A DNA stretch of 64,000 nucleotides from JAUZRW01 sp964549915 (GCA_964549915.1 CAZJWX010000012.1:1-64000); one strand, 5' to 3'; positions 48,687-57,019 are shown, counted from the stretch's first letter. Notes: generated by a model not told the origin, from the letters alone. Numbers and translations: made by a program.

Positions 48687-49586
48687 ATGGTATCACGTAG
48701 GAACATTTTGAAGGGAATCGGTGTTGCATCGGTGGCAGCGGCGATCGGTGTGAAGTTTGGAAGCAACGTTGTTCGGGCGCAGTCCAATCCGACATTGGGC
48801 AGCGTGTATATCACTCGGCGTGGTCCTGTCACGCTGCACACGTATGTCGCACCCGATGCGTCGGCGCAGGTGACCTCGCACATCATTGAAACCCCGAATC
48901 GCCTCATCGTCGTTGATACGCAATTCGTACAGGTGTTTGCACAGGATTTGCGTGCCTACGTTGACAGTATCGGCAAACCCATCGAACGGGTCATCCTGAG
49001 CCACGAACATGGTGATCACTGGGCGGGTGCAACCCAATTTACGGATGTACCTTTCGTTAGTACGGCGACGATTGCACAAACCGTTGAAACGAATCTGCCA
49101 ACCTATCTCCAATTGATGGAATCGGTCATCGGTGCGGAGAACATGCCTGAGACTCCCAACCTGCCCCAGGGATCCCTGACTACTGAATCTGAGGACATTG
49201 ACGGTGTCGCTTTTGAATATCGCGTGGATGACAACGCAGAGGCGGTGCAACACCTGTCGATTCACTTGCCAGAAGCAAATGTGTGGATCGTTCAGGACTT
49301 GATCTATAACAACGCTCACTTCTTCCCTGGTGTGGATCGAACAAACTGGATTGCGACACTGGAGGGGCTGGGCAACGATACAGGGAACGATGATTTACTG
49401 CTGGTCGGTCATGGGCTGCCCACCACACGCGGCGAAGTCCAGTCGGCAGTTGCTTACTTGCAGTTGGCAGATGAACTTGCTGCCGACGCAACGGACGGCG
49501 CGTCCGTCATCGCTGCGCTGCAAGAAGCCTACCCGACCTACGGCGGCGGCGAATTGCTCGGATTTTGGAGCGTATTCCTCGGATAA
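48687..49586 (+). CDS. Tat-exported metallo-beta-lactamase-fold hydrolase
   Basis: 299-aa exported enzyme. A twin-arginine signal (SRRNILKGIGVASVAAAIGV) shows export in folded form. The metal motif is SHEHGDHWAG (His106, His108, Asp110, His111), with QHLSIHLPEANVWIVQDLIY and VGHGLPT providing further ligands. It therefore likely binds two metal ions and hydrolyses an ester, lactone or similar bond outside the cytoplasm; the substrate cannot be named. AGGAG lies upstream of ATG 48687. It lies inside the direct-repeat-bounded segment, 174 nt before the MerR gene. Confidence 0.87.
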   Translation: MVSRRNILKGIGVASVAAAIGVKFGSNVVRAQSNPTLGSVYITRRGPVTLHTYVAPDASAQVTSHIIETPNRLIVVDTQFVQVFAQDLRAYVDSIGKPIERVILSHEHGDHWAGATQFTDVPFVSTATIAQTVETNLPTYLQLMESVIGAENMPETPNLPQGSLTTESEDIDGVAFEYRVDDNAEAVQHLSIHLPEANVWIVQDLIYNNAHFFPGVDRTNWIATLEGLGNDTGNDDLLLVGHGLPTTRGEVQSAVAYLQLADELAADATDGASVIAALQEAYPTYGGGELLGFWSVFLG

Positions 49587-49643
49587 TCAATATCCCTAGC
49601 GTTTCGCAGGTGGTAGGCTCTCGCAACAGGATGAGCCTATCAT

Positions 49644-49739
49644 CTTATTTAACAAGGTGGTTCTTCTGGCCTGTCCTGGCATCCATACTTGTTGTTTTGT
49701 GTGAGAAGTGGAAGGGCAAATCCACGCCAGTGGCTTCAT
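49644..49739 (-). repeat. 96-bp dispersed repeat, copy B
   Basis: On the minus strand it starts ATGAAGCCACTGGCGTGGAT and ends TTGTTAAATAAG, exactly 96 bp, about 86% identical to 62045-62140. It sits just upstream of the MerR-family gene. Confidence 0.85.
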
Positions 49740-49760
49740 TGACTACGAAGTGGGGGCTAC

Positions 49761-50630
49761 ATGTATACAATCGGTGAATTTGCACGGATGGCACAGGTTT
49801 CGCGGCGACAACTCCGCCATTGGGATGAAATCGGGTTGCTGCAACCGACAAAAGTCGATCCGAAGACTGGCTATCGCTACTACAGCGCCACCCAACTAAC
49901 GGCGCTCAATCGTGTGGTGGCACTCAAAGAACTCGGATTATCGCTAGATCAGATTCAACGCTTTGTCAATGACGATGTGTCGTTGGACGAGATGCAGGGA
50001 ATGCTGCTTTTACGCAAGGCGGAGATCGAGCAGCAGGTGCTGGCAGAAATGCGCCGTATTCGCGTGATTGAGTCCCGCTTGAAGCAGATTCGTGAACAGG
50101 GGCAGCATGTTCGTGATGTCGTCGTCAAACAGGTGCCTTCAAGAAAATACATCGGGCTGCGAACCACATCGCCAGACTGGGACTCGGTTTTGCGACAATG
50201 GAATTTGGTGACGCCAATTTTGTCCGACACAACTGGCAGCGACCGGTACGGTAATTTTATGGGCATCCTGCACTGCGATGGAACTGCAACTGATTATCTT
50301 GACATGGAAGTCGGGCGCATCCTGAAAACGGACACCCACCCACCGTTGAAAACACGCCATGGTCAGCCGCTGGTCGTGCGCGAAATCCCACCCGGTGTGA
50401 TGGCAACCTACATTCAGAAGGGGACACCATACGAGATGCATATTGGGTTCAGCACCATCGGTGAGTGGGCAGAGATGAACGACTACGCCTTTGCTGGACC
50501 CATGCACGGGGTCATTTTGCATCTACCGAGTTTCCAGGATACAGATGACATGCTTGTTGAAGTGCAGTTTCCGATTCAAAAACGAGATGCCCCCTTCAAT
50601 TTGCTTGATTCCAATACCTCAAGACAATAA
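49761..50630 (+). CDS. MerR family regulator with GyrI-like effector-binding domain (BmrR-like)
   Basis: 289-aa activator. The MerR winged helix is MYTIGEFARMAQVSRRQLRHWDEIGLL (split: recognition helix RRQLRHWDEIGL) with YRYYSATQLTALNRVVALKELGLSL, a coiled-coil linker (about 80-118) and a C-terminal GyrI-like domain (about 125-285) that binds small hydrophobic or cationic ligands in BmrR-type proteins. Its start follows the 96-bp repeat by 21 nt; a clear Shine-Dalgarno is not seen besides GGGGG. It lies downstream of and may regulate the MBL-fold gene. It ends 32 nt before the right direct repeat. Confidence 0.88.
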   Translation: MYTIGEFARMAQVSRRQLRHWDEIGLLQPTKVDPKTGYRYYSATQLTALNRVVALKELGLSLDQIQRFVNDDVSLDEMQGMLLLRKAEIEQQVLAEMRRIRVIESRLKQIREQGQHVRDVVVKQVPSRKYIGLRTTSPDWDSVLRQWNLVTPILSDTTGSDRYGNFMGILHCDGTATDYLDMEVGRILKTDTHPPLKTRHGQPLVVREIPPGVMATYIQKGTPYEMHIGFSTIGEWAEMNDYAFAGPMHGVILHLPSFQDTDDMLVEVQFPIQKRDAPFNLLDSNTSRQ

Positions 50631-50662
50631 AGGGCGAATTGTGAACGCGGTCATAGACAATC

Positions 50663-50756
50663 TGACCGAGCGCACCGGGTGCTGGCAGCTTCGAGTGGTG
50701 GACGTTGGCGCGTGATGCAGTGCGATGTGTGCGTGTGGCTGACAGGCATACCGCAG
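50663..50756 (+). repeat. 94-bp direct repeat, right copy
   Basis: Direct copy of 48214-48305, starting TGACCGAGCGCACC and ending CATACCGCAG. It marks the junction with the cytochrome oxidase region. Confidence 0.85.
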
Positions 50757-50800
50757 TAACTTACGAGACGCCTGGTCGTGCCTGGGGCTGGCTCGTGGGT

Positions 50801-51265
50801 TCAGCCTTTGCGTTGGGTTGTTATGGCGGCCTCAGCGGCTTCTTCCACGCGCAGGAGTTCGCCATCATCGCTGATGGTGTACTCCGCGTCCGGGTCGAAG
50901 GCCAGCACGTCGTCGGCTTGCAAGGTCGCCAGGTCGATTTTGCGTTTGCGCTCCAACGTGCCGGGATTCCAGCGGACGTGATAGAGGTAGAGCGCCAGGG
51001 CATGGATCGAGAGCGCGTAGAGCCAGATCATTTTGGGCAGTGTGTCGTCGGAAAGCAGGTAGAAGATCAAGCTGGCTCCGGCATTCAAGCCGAAGATTAC
51101 GGTGTGTCGCTGTGCCCAGCGCACCTTGCTCTCGACTTCAGCGAAGTTCATCTCGTGCAGCAGGCGTTCCAGGTCATCGCGCAGGCTCTTACGCGCTTGT
51201 TTCGCCAGCACGTAGGTTGTTGCCAGCAGCGGCAAAATCAGGCCGCAAATCCACAGCAGGGTCAT
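50801..51265 (-). CDS. Hypothetical membrane protein, three helices
   Basis: 154-aa protein. One helix at the N-terminus (LLWICGLILPLLATTYVLA), then a charged amphipathic stretch (about 23-50) and two further helices (HTVIFGLNAGASLIFYLLS and IWLYALSIHALALYLYHV), ending in a hydrophilic acidic tail. Not recognised. It is 14 nt downstream of a 27-aa membrane protein gene and co-directional with the oxidase genes, so a link with respiration is possible but unproven. Confidence 0.7.
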   Translation of the reverse strand: MTLLWICGLILPLLATTYVLAKQARKSLRDDLERLLHEMNFAEVESKVRWAQRHTVIFGLNAGASLIFYLLSDDTLPKMIWLYALSIHALALYLYHVRWNPGTLERKRKIDLATLQADDVLAFDPDAEYTISDDGELLRVEEAAEAAITTQRKG

Positions 51266-51279
51266 CGTTGTATGCTTCT

Positions 51280-51363
51280 CTATCGATTGCTGCGTTCATG
51301 TCGCGACAGCACGATCAGCGCGACCAGGATCAAGAAGAAAAGTGGCAGCACAATCAGCAGCAT
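51280..51363 (-). CDS. Small membrane protein of 27 aa
   Basis: A short frame from ATG 51363 to TAG 51280 encodes a single hydrophobic helix (MLLIVLPLFFLILVALIVLS) with a basic end (RHERSNR). GAGGA lies 8 nt before the ATG, and the frame sits between two co-directional genes with only 14 nt to the next start. Size and topology recall small oxidase-associated subunits, but this is inference. Confidence 0.5.
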   Translation of the reverse strand: MLLIVLPLFFLILVALIVLSRHERSNR

Positions 51364-51436
51364 GTGCGGCGTCCTCACTCACCGTTCTTTTGTGAAAGTA
51401 TACGGCAAATCAGCAGCGAGATGGAGGATCATTCGC

Positions 51437-52042
51437 TCAGCGTCGTTTGTGTTGGTAGAAGCGGGCTTCGTCTTCCACAAAATCCACCGTCGCGCTGATG
51501 GTCGGATCAGGGCGTAGGCCGGGGGGAACAGCCAGGCTCTCCGCAAGTGTGATTTGCTGTGCTTCCACGTCGATCTGTACCAGCCCCACATTGTGCGGCG
51601 CTGTGGAGGCCAGGTGCAAGGTGCGATGCTCCAGGCGTGTGTGTTGTGCGGGAACGGCAACGATGCACAGCTTGAGCGCGGGAACTGCGGTCGTTGCCAC
51701 CACGATGTCGTTGTCCTCGACAGGCGGCACATTGTAGCGCCAGGAGCGCCGCTCATCCAGCAGCCCGGTGCTGAGCGTGCCTCGCAGCGAGTCGCGCTGC
51801 CCTTCGTCCACGACGCCGATGACGTTCGCTGCATGAAAGCCCATCGCATCCAGGACAATTAACGTACTGCGACCTTCTGTGGCGGCGCAGTGCCAGACCT
51901 CTGGCGCACATGATTCGCCGAGGTCGATGAGCAGCGCGTGCGGGTCAAGGCGCTGCTTCTGTTCTTGCAGAAAACTGTGCAGGCGGGGCAGTCGTTGCAG
52001 GTCACCGCGAAGGCGCTGCGTGTAGAAAAGGGTCAGGATCAT
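51437..52042 (-). CDS. Hypothetical protein, metallophosphoesterase-like N-terminus
   Basis: 201-aa soluble protein, not firmly recognised. The N-terminal FYTQRLRGDLQRLPRLHSFL resembles the first strand and Asp-rich turn of calcineurin-like phosphoesterases but the further metal motifs (GNHE, GHTH) are missing; LLIDLGESCAPEVWHC and LIVLDAMGFHAANVIG follow. The C-terminal half is beta-rich. It is co-directional with the oxidase genes, 51 nt after ctaF with a palindrome between. Catalytic activity is doubtful. Confidence 0.6.
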   Translation of the reverse strand: MILTLFYTQRLRGDLQRLPRLHSFLQEQKQRLDPHALLIDLGESCAPEVWHCAATEGRSTLIVLDAMGFHAANVIGVVDEGQRDSLRGTLSTGLLDERRSWRYNVPPVEDNDIVVATTAVPALKLCIVAVPAQHTRLEHRTLHLASTAPHNVGLVQIDVEAQQITLAESLAVPPGLRPDPTISATVDFVEDEARFYQHKRR

Positions 52043-52054
52043 AGAATGGCACGC

Positions 52055-52079
52055 AGGGGCGATTCGTTGGTCGCCCCCT
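52055..52079. repeat. Palindromic GGGGCGA-type repeat (copy 3)
   Basis: AGGGGCGA (52055-52062) and TCGCCCCCT (52071-52079) around an 8-nt loop, between ctaF and the 201-aa gene. It may end or attenuate the oxidase transcript. Confidence 0.55.
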
Positions 52080-52093
52080 ATGAAGCAGTCGGT

Positions 52094-52747
52094 TTAGTTG
52101 TAGCCCAATCCAGCACCTACCGGCACACCCAGCAGGTAAAGAATCGACAGCAGCACCACGACCAGCGGCAGCAAGAGCACCACGCGGAAAATGCGGTTGT
52201 CGTTCGCCAGATGCATGTAGAAGATCATCACCAGCAGCGCCTTCGCAATCGCCGCACCCAGCAGAATCGTGATCGTCAGGGCATTGTCGGGCATCAATTC
52301 CGCCGCCGCGACTTCGATGACGGTCAGGATGGCGAGCACGATGAAGACGAAGGTGTAAATGCCGCCGGGCAGGGTCATTTCGCGGTTCAGCAGCGGAACG
52401 GTGAATGTGTCGGTGTGATGATGTTCCGCCATCAGCGCACCGCTCCCATCCACATTCTCAGCCATTGAATCCATCACGCCCTCCACTGTATCGTCGAAGG
52501 CTTCCACGGCGGGGGCGTCTTCTGCTCTGGCAGCAGCGTCAAAGGCTTTGTTGACCTGTTCTTCAACGACTGTCTCGGCTTCTGGCTGCCGGCCAATTTC
52601 GGCTTCCGGGTCGTATTCCGGGGTGACGGCGACGTTCTCTTCTTGCAGCATCTCGTTGGCCTGCTGCACTTCTTCGTTGAATTCAGCGCGCTCCGTACCC
52701 TCAGATTCGTTGGGCGTTTGTGCGTCCTGGTTCTTTTCCTCAGCCAT
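52094..52747 (-). CDS. ctaF: Cytochrome c oxidase subunit IV family protein with long acidic N-terminus
   Basis: 217-aa small subunit of a haem-copper oxidase (COX4_pro family). The C-terminal part has three helices with the typical KALLVMIFYMHLANDNRIFR turn. The first 115 residues are a hydrophilic, strongly acidic extension (EEKNQDAQTPNESEGTE, EYDPEAEIGRQPEAE) ending in HHHTD; the usual protein is only about 100-110 aa, so the extension doubles it. Start ATG 52747 has AGGA upstream. It lies 15 nt after ctaE and forms an operon with it. Confidence 0.87.
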   Translation of the reverse strand: MAEEKNQDAQTPNESEGTERAEFNEEVQQANEMLQEENVAVTPEYDPEAEIGRQPEAETVVEEQVNKAFDAAARAEDAPAVEAFDDTVEGVMDSMAENVDGSGALMAEHHHTDTFTVPLLNREMTLPGGIYTFVFIVLAILTVIEVAAAELMPDNALTITILLGAAIAKALLVMIFYMHLANDNRIFRVVLLLPLVVVLLSILYLLGVPVGAGLGYN

Positions 52748-52762
52748 GGTTCCTACCCCCTC

Positions 52763-53755
52763 TTACACCAGGTAAATCAGCGTGAACAAGATGATCCAGA
52801 CGACATCGACGAAGTGCCAGTAGAGGCCGAAGAGTTCAACGCCGATGGAAGAATTGCCTTCGCCCTGGTAGCGCCCACGCATCCCGGCACGCAGCACCAG
52901 CAGCGCCCAGATGACACCGACCAGCACATGCAAACCGTGGAATGCCGTCGGTGCGTAGAAGCGCATCCCGAAGTTCGCTGTATTGCTCGCCAGGACTTCG
53001 GAGAAACGAGTGCTCATCGCTTCAAATTCCGGCGGGGTCAGGCGGCCTTCGGCACCTTCAAAACGAGTGCTCAAAGCATATTCGTCGTCCGCGACATCTT
53101 CGTTGGGATCAACGATCACTTCGTCCAGCGCCAGCGCATTGAAGATGCCCTCATCCGTGAATTCGATGTTGTAGTCGAAGATCTCGCTGATGACGGCTCC
53201 CTCGTAGACGCCGACAGCGCCCTCCATCTCTTCGGTGGGGTCAGCGATTTCGCGTGCATTGACGTTCTGCAGCACTTCGCCATCTGCGGTGATGACCGTG
53301 ACGGAGACTTCCGTCGCTTCCTCGAAGATGGGCGTTTCGATGCTGAATTCGCTGCGTTCCAGCGTGATGCCCAGGTGCTGCAATTCCTGGTACTCAATGT
53401 ACTGACCACCGAGGAAGATGGTTCCCAGGATGGCTGTCAGGCCAATCCATTGGACGAAGCCCCGGCGGTTGTCCATCTCGATGGCACGCAAGCCCATCAC
53501 CATTGCGTAGCTGGATGCCAGCAGGATGAAGGTGTTGGCCGTCACCAGCGCCACCCCCAGCGTATCATGCACCAGGGAGATGCTATCCGGGTTGCTGATG
53601 CGGTAGATGATGTAGCCGACAATCAAAATGGAGAAGATGACGATTTCGCTGGCGAGGTAAAGCCACATCCCCAGCTTCAAATTTTCGTTATGCGCATGTG
53701 TATCGTGGGTGTCATGACCGTGTGCGGCGGCCTGCCCAGCCGTGATTTCAGCCAT
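52763..53755 (-). CDS. ctaE: Cytochrome c oxidase subunit III with large loop insertion
   Basis: 330-aa subunit III of an aa3/caa3-type oxidase; five to six helices. Family blocks are LKLGMWLYLASEIVIFS, GQYIEYQELQHLGITL (residues 117-132), NFGMRFYAPTAFHGLHVLVGVIW (residues 261 on) and YWHFVDVVWIILF. Between residues about 133 and 257 lies an insertion of about 120 acidic, beta-rich residues in the loop that normally has only a few; the normal protein is about 200 aa. An N-terminal His/Asp tract (HGHDTHDTHAHNEN) is also present. AAGAGGGG precedes ATG 53755. Subunits I and II are not in the window. Confidence 0.9.
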   Translation of the reverse strand: MAEITAGQAAAHGHDTHDTHAHNENLKLGMWLYLASEIVIFSILIVGYIIYRISNPDSISLVHDTLGVALVTANTFILLASSYAMVMGLRAIEMDNRRGFVQWIGLTAILGTIFLGGQYIEYQELQHLGITLERSEFSIETPIFEEATEVSVTVITADGEVLQNVNAREIADPTEEMEGAVGVYEGAVISEIFDYNIEFTDEGIFNALALDEVIVDPNEDVADDEYALSTRFEGAEGRLTPPEFEAMSTRFSEVLASNTANFGMRFYAPTAFHGLHVLVGVIWALLVLRAGMRGRYQGEGNSSIGVELFGLYWHFVDVVWIILFTLIYLV

Positions 53756-53938
53756 AAATGATGTACCCCTCTTGACGGTTAGCGATCAAACACAGTGTAC
53801 GGAGAAAAGAAATCTTATACGTCTTGCGACTTCGGGACGGGGATTGCCTTCGTGCCATTCCCCGCCCGGCATTGTCATCGAAACCTGCACGCACGCTTGA
53901 TGGCGCCCGGAACTTGCAAGGCGGCTTCAGCGCCTAAC

Positions 53939-54676
53939 TCAGCGCCTGCCGAAGAAGCGCGGCAGCCCACGACGCAGGCCGCGTGCCGTGTTCTGTGCGC
54001 CACGCCCCAACCAGCGAACGGGAGCCGGGGGCGTGGTCTGCCTGGGTGTCACTTCCATCTCGGTGACCGTCGCGACCTGCTGGTGACCCGCATAGAACAG
54101 GAACCCGATGATCCCGGCGAAAATCAGCAGCGAGAAAATCGTGAAGACCACGAAGCCCAGGAACATCACCAACTGCGTTGTGACGACTTCGCCGAAGAGG
54201 GGCAGTTGCAGCACGACTTCATTCGCGAAGGTCGCGGTGGATGCTTCCGGACGATCCGTGATTTGCACCAGCAACCCGGTAGGCAGTGCGGCGATGGCGT
54301 AGAAGGCAATGAAGAACAGCAGCGGGTAGGTGAAGATACGCCAGATTTCGCGCAGCAGCAGCCCCAGCGGGGTCTCTTCTTCCTCTTCGTGGTGCGCGGC
54401 GGCTTCACCCTCTGCGCTGACGATGGCCGTTTCCTCGGCGTGCGCGTCATGTTCCGCGTGTTCGCCATGTTCGCTCAGTTTGGGATTGAAGGCGCCGATG
54501 CCCCAGAGCCAGCCCACCACCAGGGTGAAGGGGGTGACGACCAGGGCGACGCCTGTATCCCAATACGGTTCGATGCCAGAAGCAGCCCGCAGCGCGTAGA
54601 CGGCGACGGCCCCCGCTGCCAGCCCGAAGAGCGCGCCAGGGATCGCACGCGAGATTCCAGGTCGGTATTGTGCCAT
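53939..54676 (-). CDS. Hypothetical membrane protein upstream of the oxidase genes
   Basis: 245-aa protein with about four helices (15-32, 44-62, 120-138, 163-190) and a central His/Glu-rich segment (SEHGEHAEHDAHAEE, HHEEEEE) that could bind metal ions. The tail is Arg/Pro-rich (RGLRRGLPRFFGRR). AGGGAG precedes ATG 54676. Not recognised; the 183-nt gap to ctaE holds no further gene. Position and the His-rich loops (also in subunits III and IV) suggest it belongs to the oxidase assembly or complex. Confidence 0.7.
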   Translation of the reverse strand: MAQYRPGISRAIPGALFGLAAGAVAVYALRAASGIEPYWDTGVALVVTPFTLVVGWLWGIGAFNPKLSEHGEHAEHDAHAEETAIVSAEGEAAAHHEEEEETPLGLLLREIWRIFTYPLLFFIAFYAIAALPTGLLVQITDRPEASTATFANEVVLQLPLFGEVVTTQLVMFLGFVVFTIFSLLIFAGIIGFLFYAGHQQVATVTEMEVTPRQTTPPAPVRWLGRGAQNTARGLRRGLPRFFGRR

Positions 54677-54929
54677 ACGGATGTTACTCCCTAGATGAAT
54701 CCTGCAAGGTAATCGTGATTACGCAACAATTCTGTTTGTGGGCTGTGTCGTGGGTGAGTGGTTGCGACGGTATGGTACCAACCCGAAGCACACAACCCTG
54801 CTGAAACGCATTTTCAAAACAGGAAAAACAACACCAATTTCGGGGCATTTCCCTGTCCGCGTCATTGTACCAGCCCTCGTGAAAAAAATCACGCTGTCCG
54901 TCCGCGTAATTCTGGCCAATCCGGCGCAG

Positions 54930-55568
54930 TCACTTCTTCAGGCGTGGATGCAGCACATGAGAGTATTCGTCGTTGAAGGGGACGCGCTCCTGCACAGCGT
55001 GATAGAGCGCTTCGACGCGCTGGATATTGGCGGGAGACAATTGCAGGCGCATGTCGTAGGCGTCTTCGCGGTCGTAATGGTAATAGCCCTGCTTGATGTC
55101 GTGTACCTGGAAGCCGTATTTGCGGTAGAGCGCCTGGGCGACGGTGTTGCTCACGCGCACTTCCAGCACTACATACGATGCCCGTAGCTGGATCGCGCGG
55201 CGCAGCATACCGACCAGCAGCACTTCACCATAGCCTCTGCCGCGATGCCCTGGATGGCTGGCGATGGTGCTCACATGGGCTTCTTCGGCGATGTTCCAGA
55301 GGCCGCCATAGCCCAGAATTTCGGCGGGTGGGGCGCTGCCGTTGCTGCTGCGGCGCGGGAAGAACTGCCACCAGGGGCGCGAGGCGGGCGCGTAGGCGCC
55401 GTCCGTTCGCGACAGCACCACCATGAAGCTCACCGTCGATTCGTTGATCTCGAAGCGGTAGGAGCGTTCCGGCCAGACAGGACGAAAAGACGCCTGGTCG
55501 ATCTGCATGACCTGTGGCAGGTCGGGAATGCGCATATAGCGAAGGGTCAGGTTTAGCGGCGCAGTCAT
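54930..55568 (-). CDS. rimI: Ribosomal protein S18 alanine N-acetyltransferase (RimI-like GNAT)
   Basis: 212-aa GNAT acetyltransferase. The acetyl-CoA motif is VSTIASHPGHRGRGYGEVLL, followed by ASYVVLEVRVSNTVAQALYRKYGFQ, the RimI signature. It is longer than E. coli RimI (148 aa) because of a loop (SRPWWQFFPRRSSNGSAPP) after the second strand and a C-terminal extension. ATG 55568 begins 5 nt after the tsaB stop, so translation is coupled. The tsaE-tsaB-rimI order is the common one. Confidence 0.87.
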   Translation of the reverse strand: MTAPLNLTLRYMRIPDLPQVMQIDQASFRPVWPERSYRFEINESTVSFMVVLSRTDGAYAPASRPWWQFFPRRSSNGSAPPAEILGYGGLWNIAEEAHVSTIASHPGHRGRGYGEVLLVGMLRRAIQLRASYVVLEVRVSNTVAQALYRKYGFQVHDIKQGYYHYDREDAYDMRLQLSPANIQRVEALYHAVQERVPFNDEYSHVLHPRLKK

Positions 55569-55573
55569 ACAGC

Positions 55574-56251
55574 TTATCCAGGCGCTTGCAGATAGAATGG
55601 AACACACTTGGCCGGATGGAAGTCCAGCGGATCGCCCTGTTCATAGCGTCGCAGGGCTTCTTGCGCCAGCACTCCCGGCCTGCGGATGCGGTAGGGGGGC
55701 TGCACGATGGTCAACGAGAGATCTTCCCCGCGTGCGTCAACGATGGCCTCGCGCCCCTCTTCGTTGATCTCGCCTGTGATGTAATACGAACCCTCGCGCT
55801 CTTGCAGCAATGTCGCCCAGGTCGTCAACTGGGGTTTTGCGTCGGCTTCCCAGCGTCCTTTGCGCACCCGGTATTCCCCGCTGATGATGCGCCCACGCCC
55901 TGCCTGCACGATCGTCAACAGACGATAGCGCGTGTTTTCGAAGGGTGACCCCGCTGCGAGTGTGTCCAGCGTGGAGATGCCAATCAGGGGTAGGTCATGG
56001 GCGGCAGCCATGCCCTTTGCCAGCGAGACGCCAATCCGCAGCCCCGTGTAGGAGCCGGGGCCAACGGAAACCGCCAGCGCGGTCAGGCTCGTTGGGGAGA
56101 CATCGCAGACTTCCAGCAATTCCTGCACGGCGGACGCCAGCAGGTTGTTATGTTTATTGCCCGTGCGCCAGATTTGCTCGGCAATCAGGTCTTGCCCGTC
56201 GTGCAGGGCGAGGCTCAGGTAGCGCGTGGCGGTGTCAATTGCGAGTAGCAT
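55574..56251 (-). CDS. tsaB: tRNA threonylcarbamoyladenosine biosynthesis protein TsaB
   Basis: 225-aa ASKHA-fold protein needed for t6A37 modification of ANN-decoding tRNAs together with TsaD, TsaE and TsaC. The opening MLLAIDTATRYLSLAL, LTALAVSVGPGSYTGLRIGVSLAKGMA (split at GSYTG) and IGISTLDTLA are diagnostic. The start at ATG 56251 follows family alignment; ATG 56311, nearer to the tsaE stop, would add a 20-residue leader. TsaD is not in the window. Confidence 0.92.
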   Translation of the reverse strand: MLLAIDTATRYLSLALHDGQDLIAEQIWRTGNKHNNLLASAVQELLEVCDVSPTSLTALAVSVGPGSYTGLRIGVSLAKGMAAAHDLPLIGISTLDTLAAGSPFENTRYRLLTIVQAGRGRIISGEYRVRKGRWEADAKPQLTTWATLLQEREGSYYITGEINEEGREAIVDARGEDLSLTIVQPPYRIRRPGVLAQEALRRYEQGDPLDFHPAKCVPFYLQAPG

Positions 56252-56329
56252 CACAGGTATCTTGCCCGTTCGTGATGGTTCGAGAGTCGCTGGTCTTGCC
56301 GTCATATGCATGAAAACCGCTGCGGTGGC

Positions 56330-56830
56330 TCATCCTCCGAAGGTCGCAGCGCGGAAGCCTTCCAGCAGTTGCTGGTAGCGCTCACCGATGGCCTCCAGGC
56401 TGAAGCTGCGGCGCGTCTCTTCCACCACGCGCAGTTCGATCCAGAGACGGTCTTCTGGCAGCGCTTCGTCGATGTGCTCCGCCCATTCGACCAGCAGAAT
56501 CGGCTTGCTATCCAGGATGTCATCCAGGCCGATGGTTTCCGCTTCCTGGGCATCGTGCAGCCGGTAGCAATCCAGATGATAGAGCCGGTCGGAGTCGGAT
56601 GGACGGCTGTGCTGGTGTACCAGATTGTACGTCGGGCTGGTCAGCGGTTGCGCTGCCCCCCATCCTTGCCCGATTCCGGCGGAAAAAACGGTCTTACCAG
56701 CGCCCATATCCCCGGAAATGCAGATGACATCGCCAGGCCGCAGCAGCTTACCCAGGCGCGCACCCAGCCGCATCGTCTGCTCTGTGCTGTGGCTGATGAT
56801 ATCCAGTTCGCCTTCGCGTAGGATTGGCAC
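56330..56830 (-). CDS. tsaE: tRNA threonylcarbamoyladenosine biosynthesis ATPase TsaE
   Basis: 166-aa P-loop ATPase of the t6A complex. Walker A SGDMGAGKT, the SPTYNLVHQH segment, YHLDCYRL and ILLVEWAEHI are the classic TsaE motifs. ATG 56830 heads the tsaE-tsaB-rimI operon; the divergent gap to the TlpA-like gene is 189 nt. Confidence 0.93.
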   Translation of the reverse strand: MPILREGELDIISHSTEQTMRLGARLGKLLRPGDVICISGDMGAGKTVFSAGIGQGWGAAQPLTSPTYNLVHQHSRPSDSDRLYHLDCYRLHDAQEAETIGLDDILDSKPILLVEWAEHIDEALPEDRLWIELRVVEETRRSFSLEAIGERYQQLLEGFRAATFGG

Positions 56831-57019
56831 CGATGTCCCCAGAGATACGGATGTTTGTATCCCTCGATTATACTGCTTCGATGCAGACGGTCAACGGGGG
56901 TGATACATGGCGTGGGGGTACTCGGGTGCGATTCTGCTGGTGGATTTCTGTTCAGTTCCCCTTGCGCCTGTGATAAACTCGACGCAGATTTGTTAAATGG
57001 TCGATCAACCGAGGTTCCG

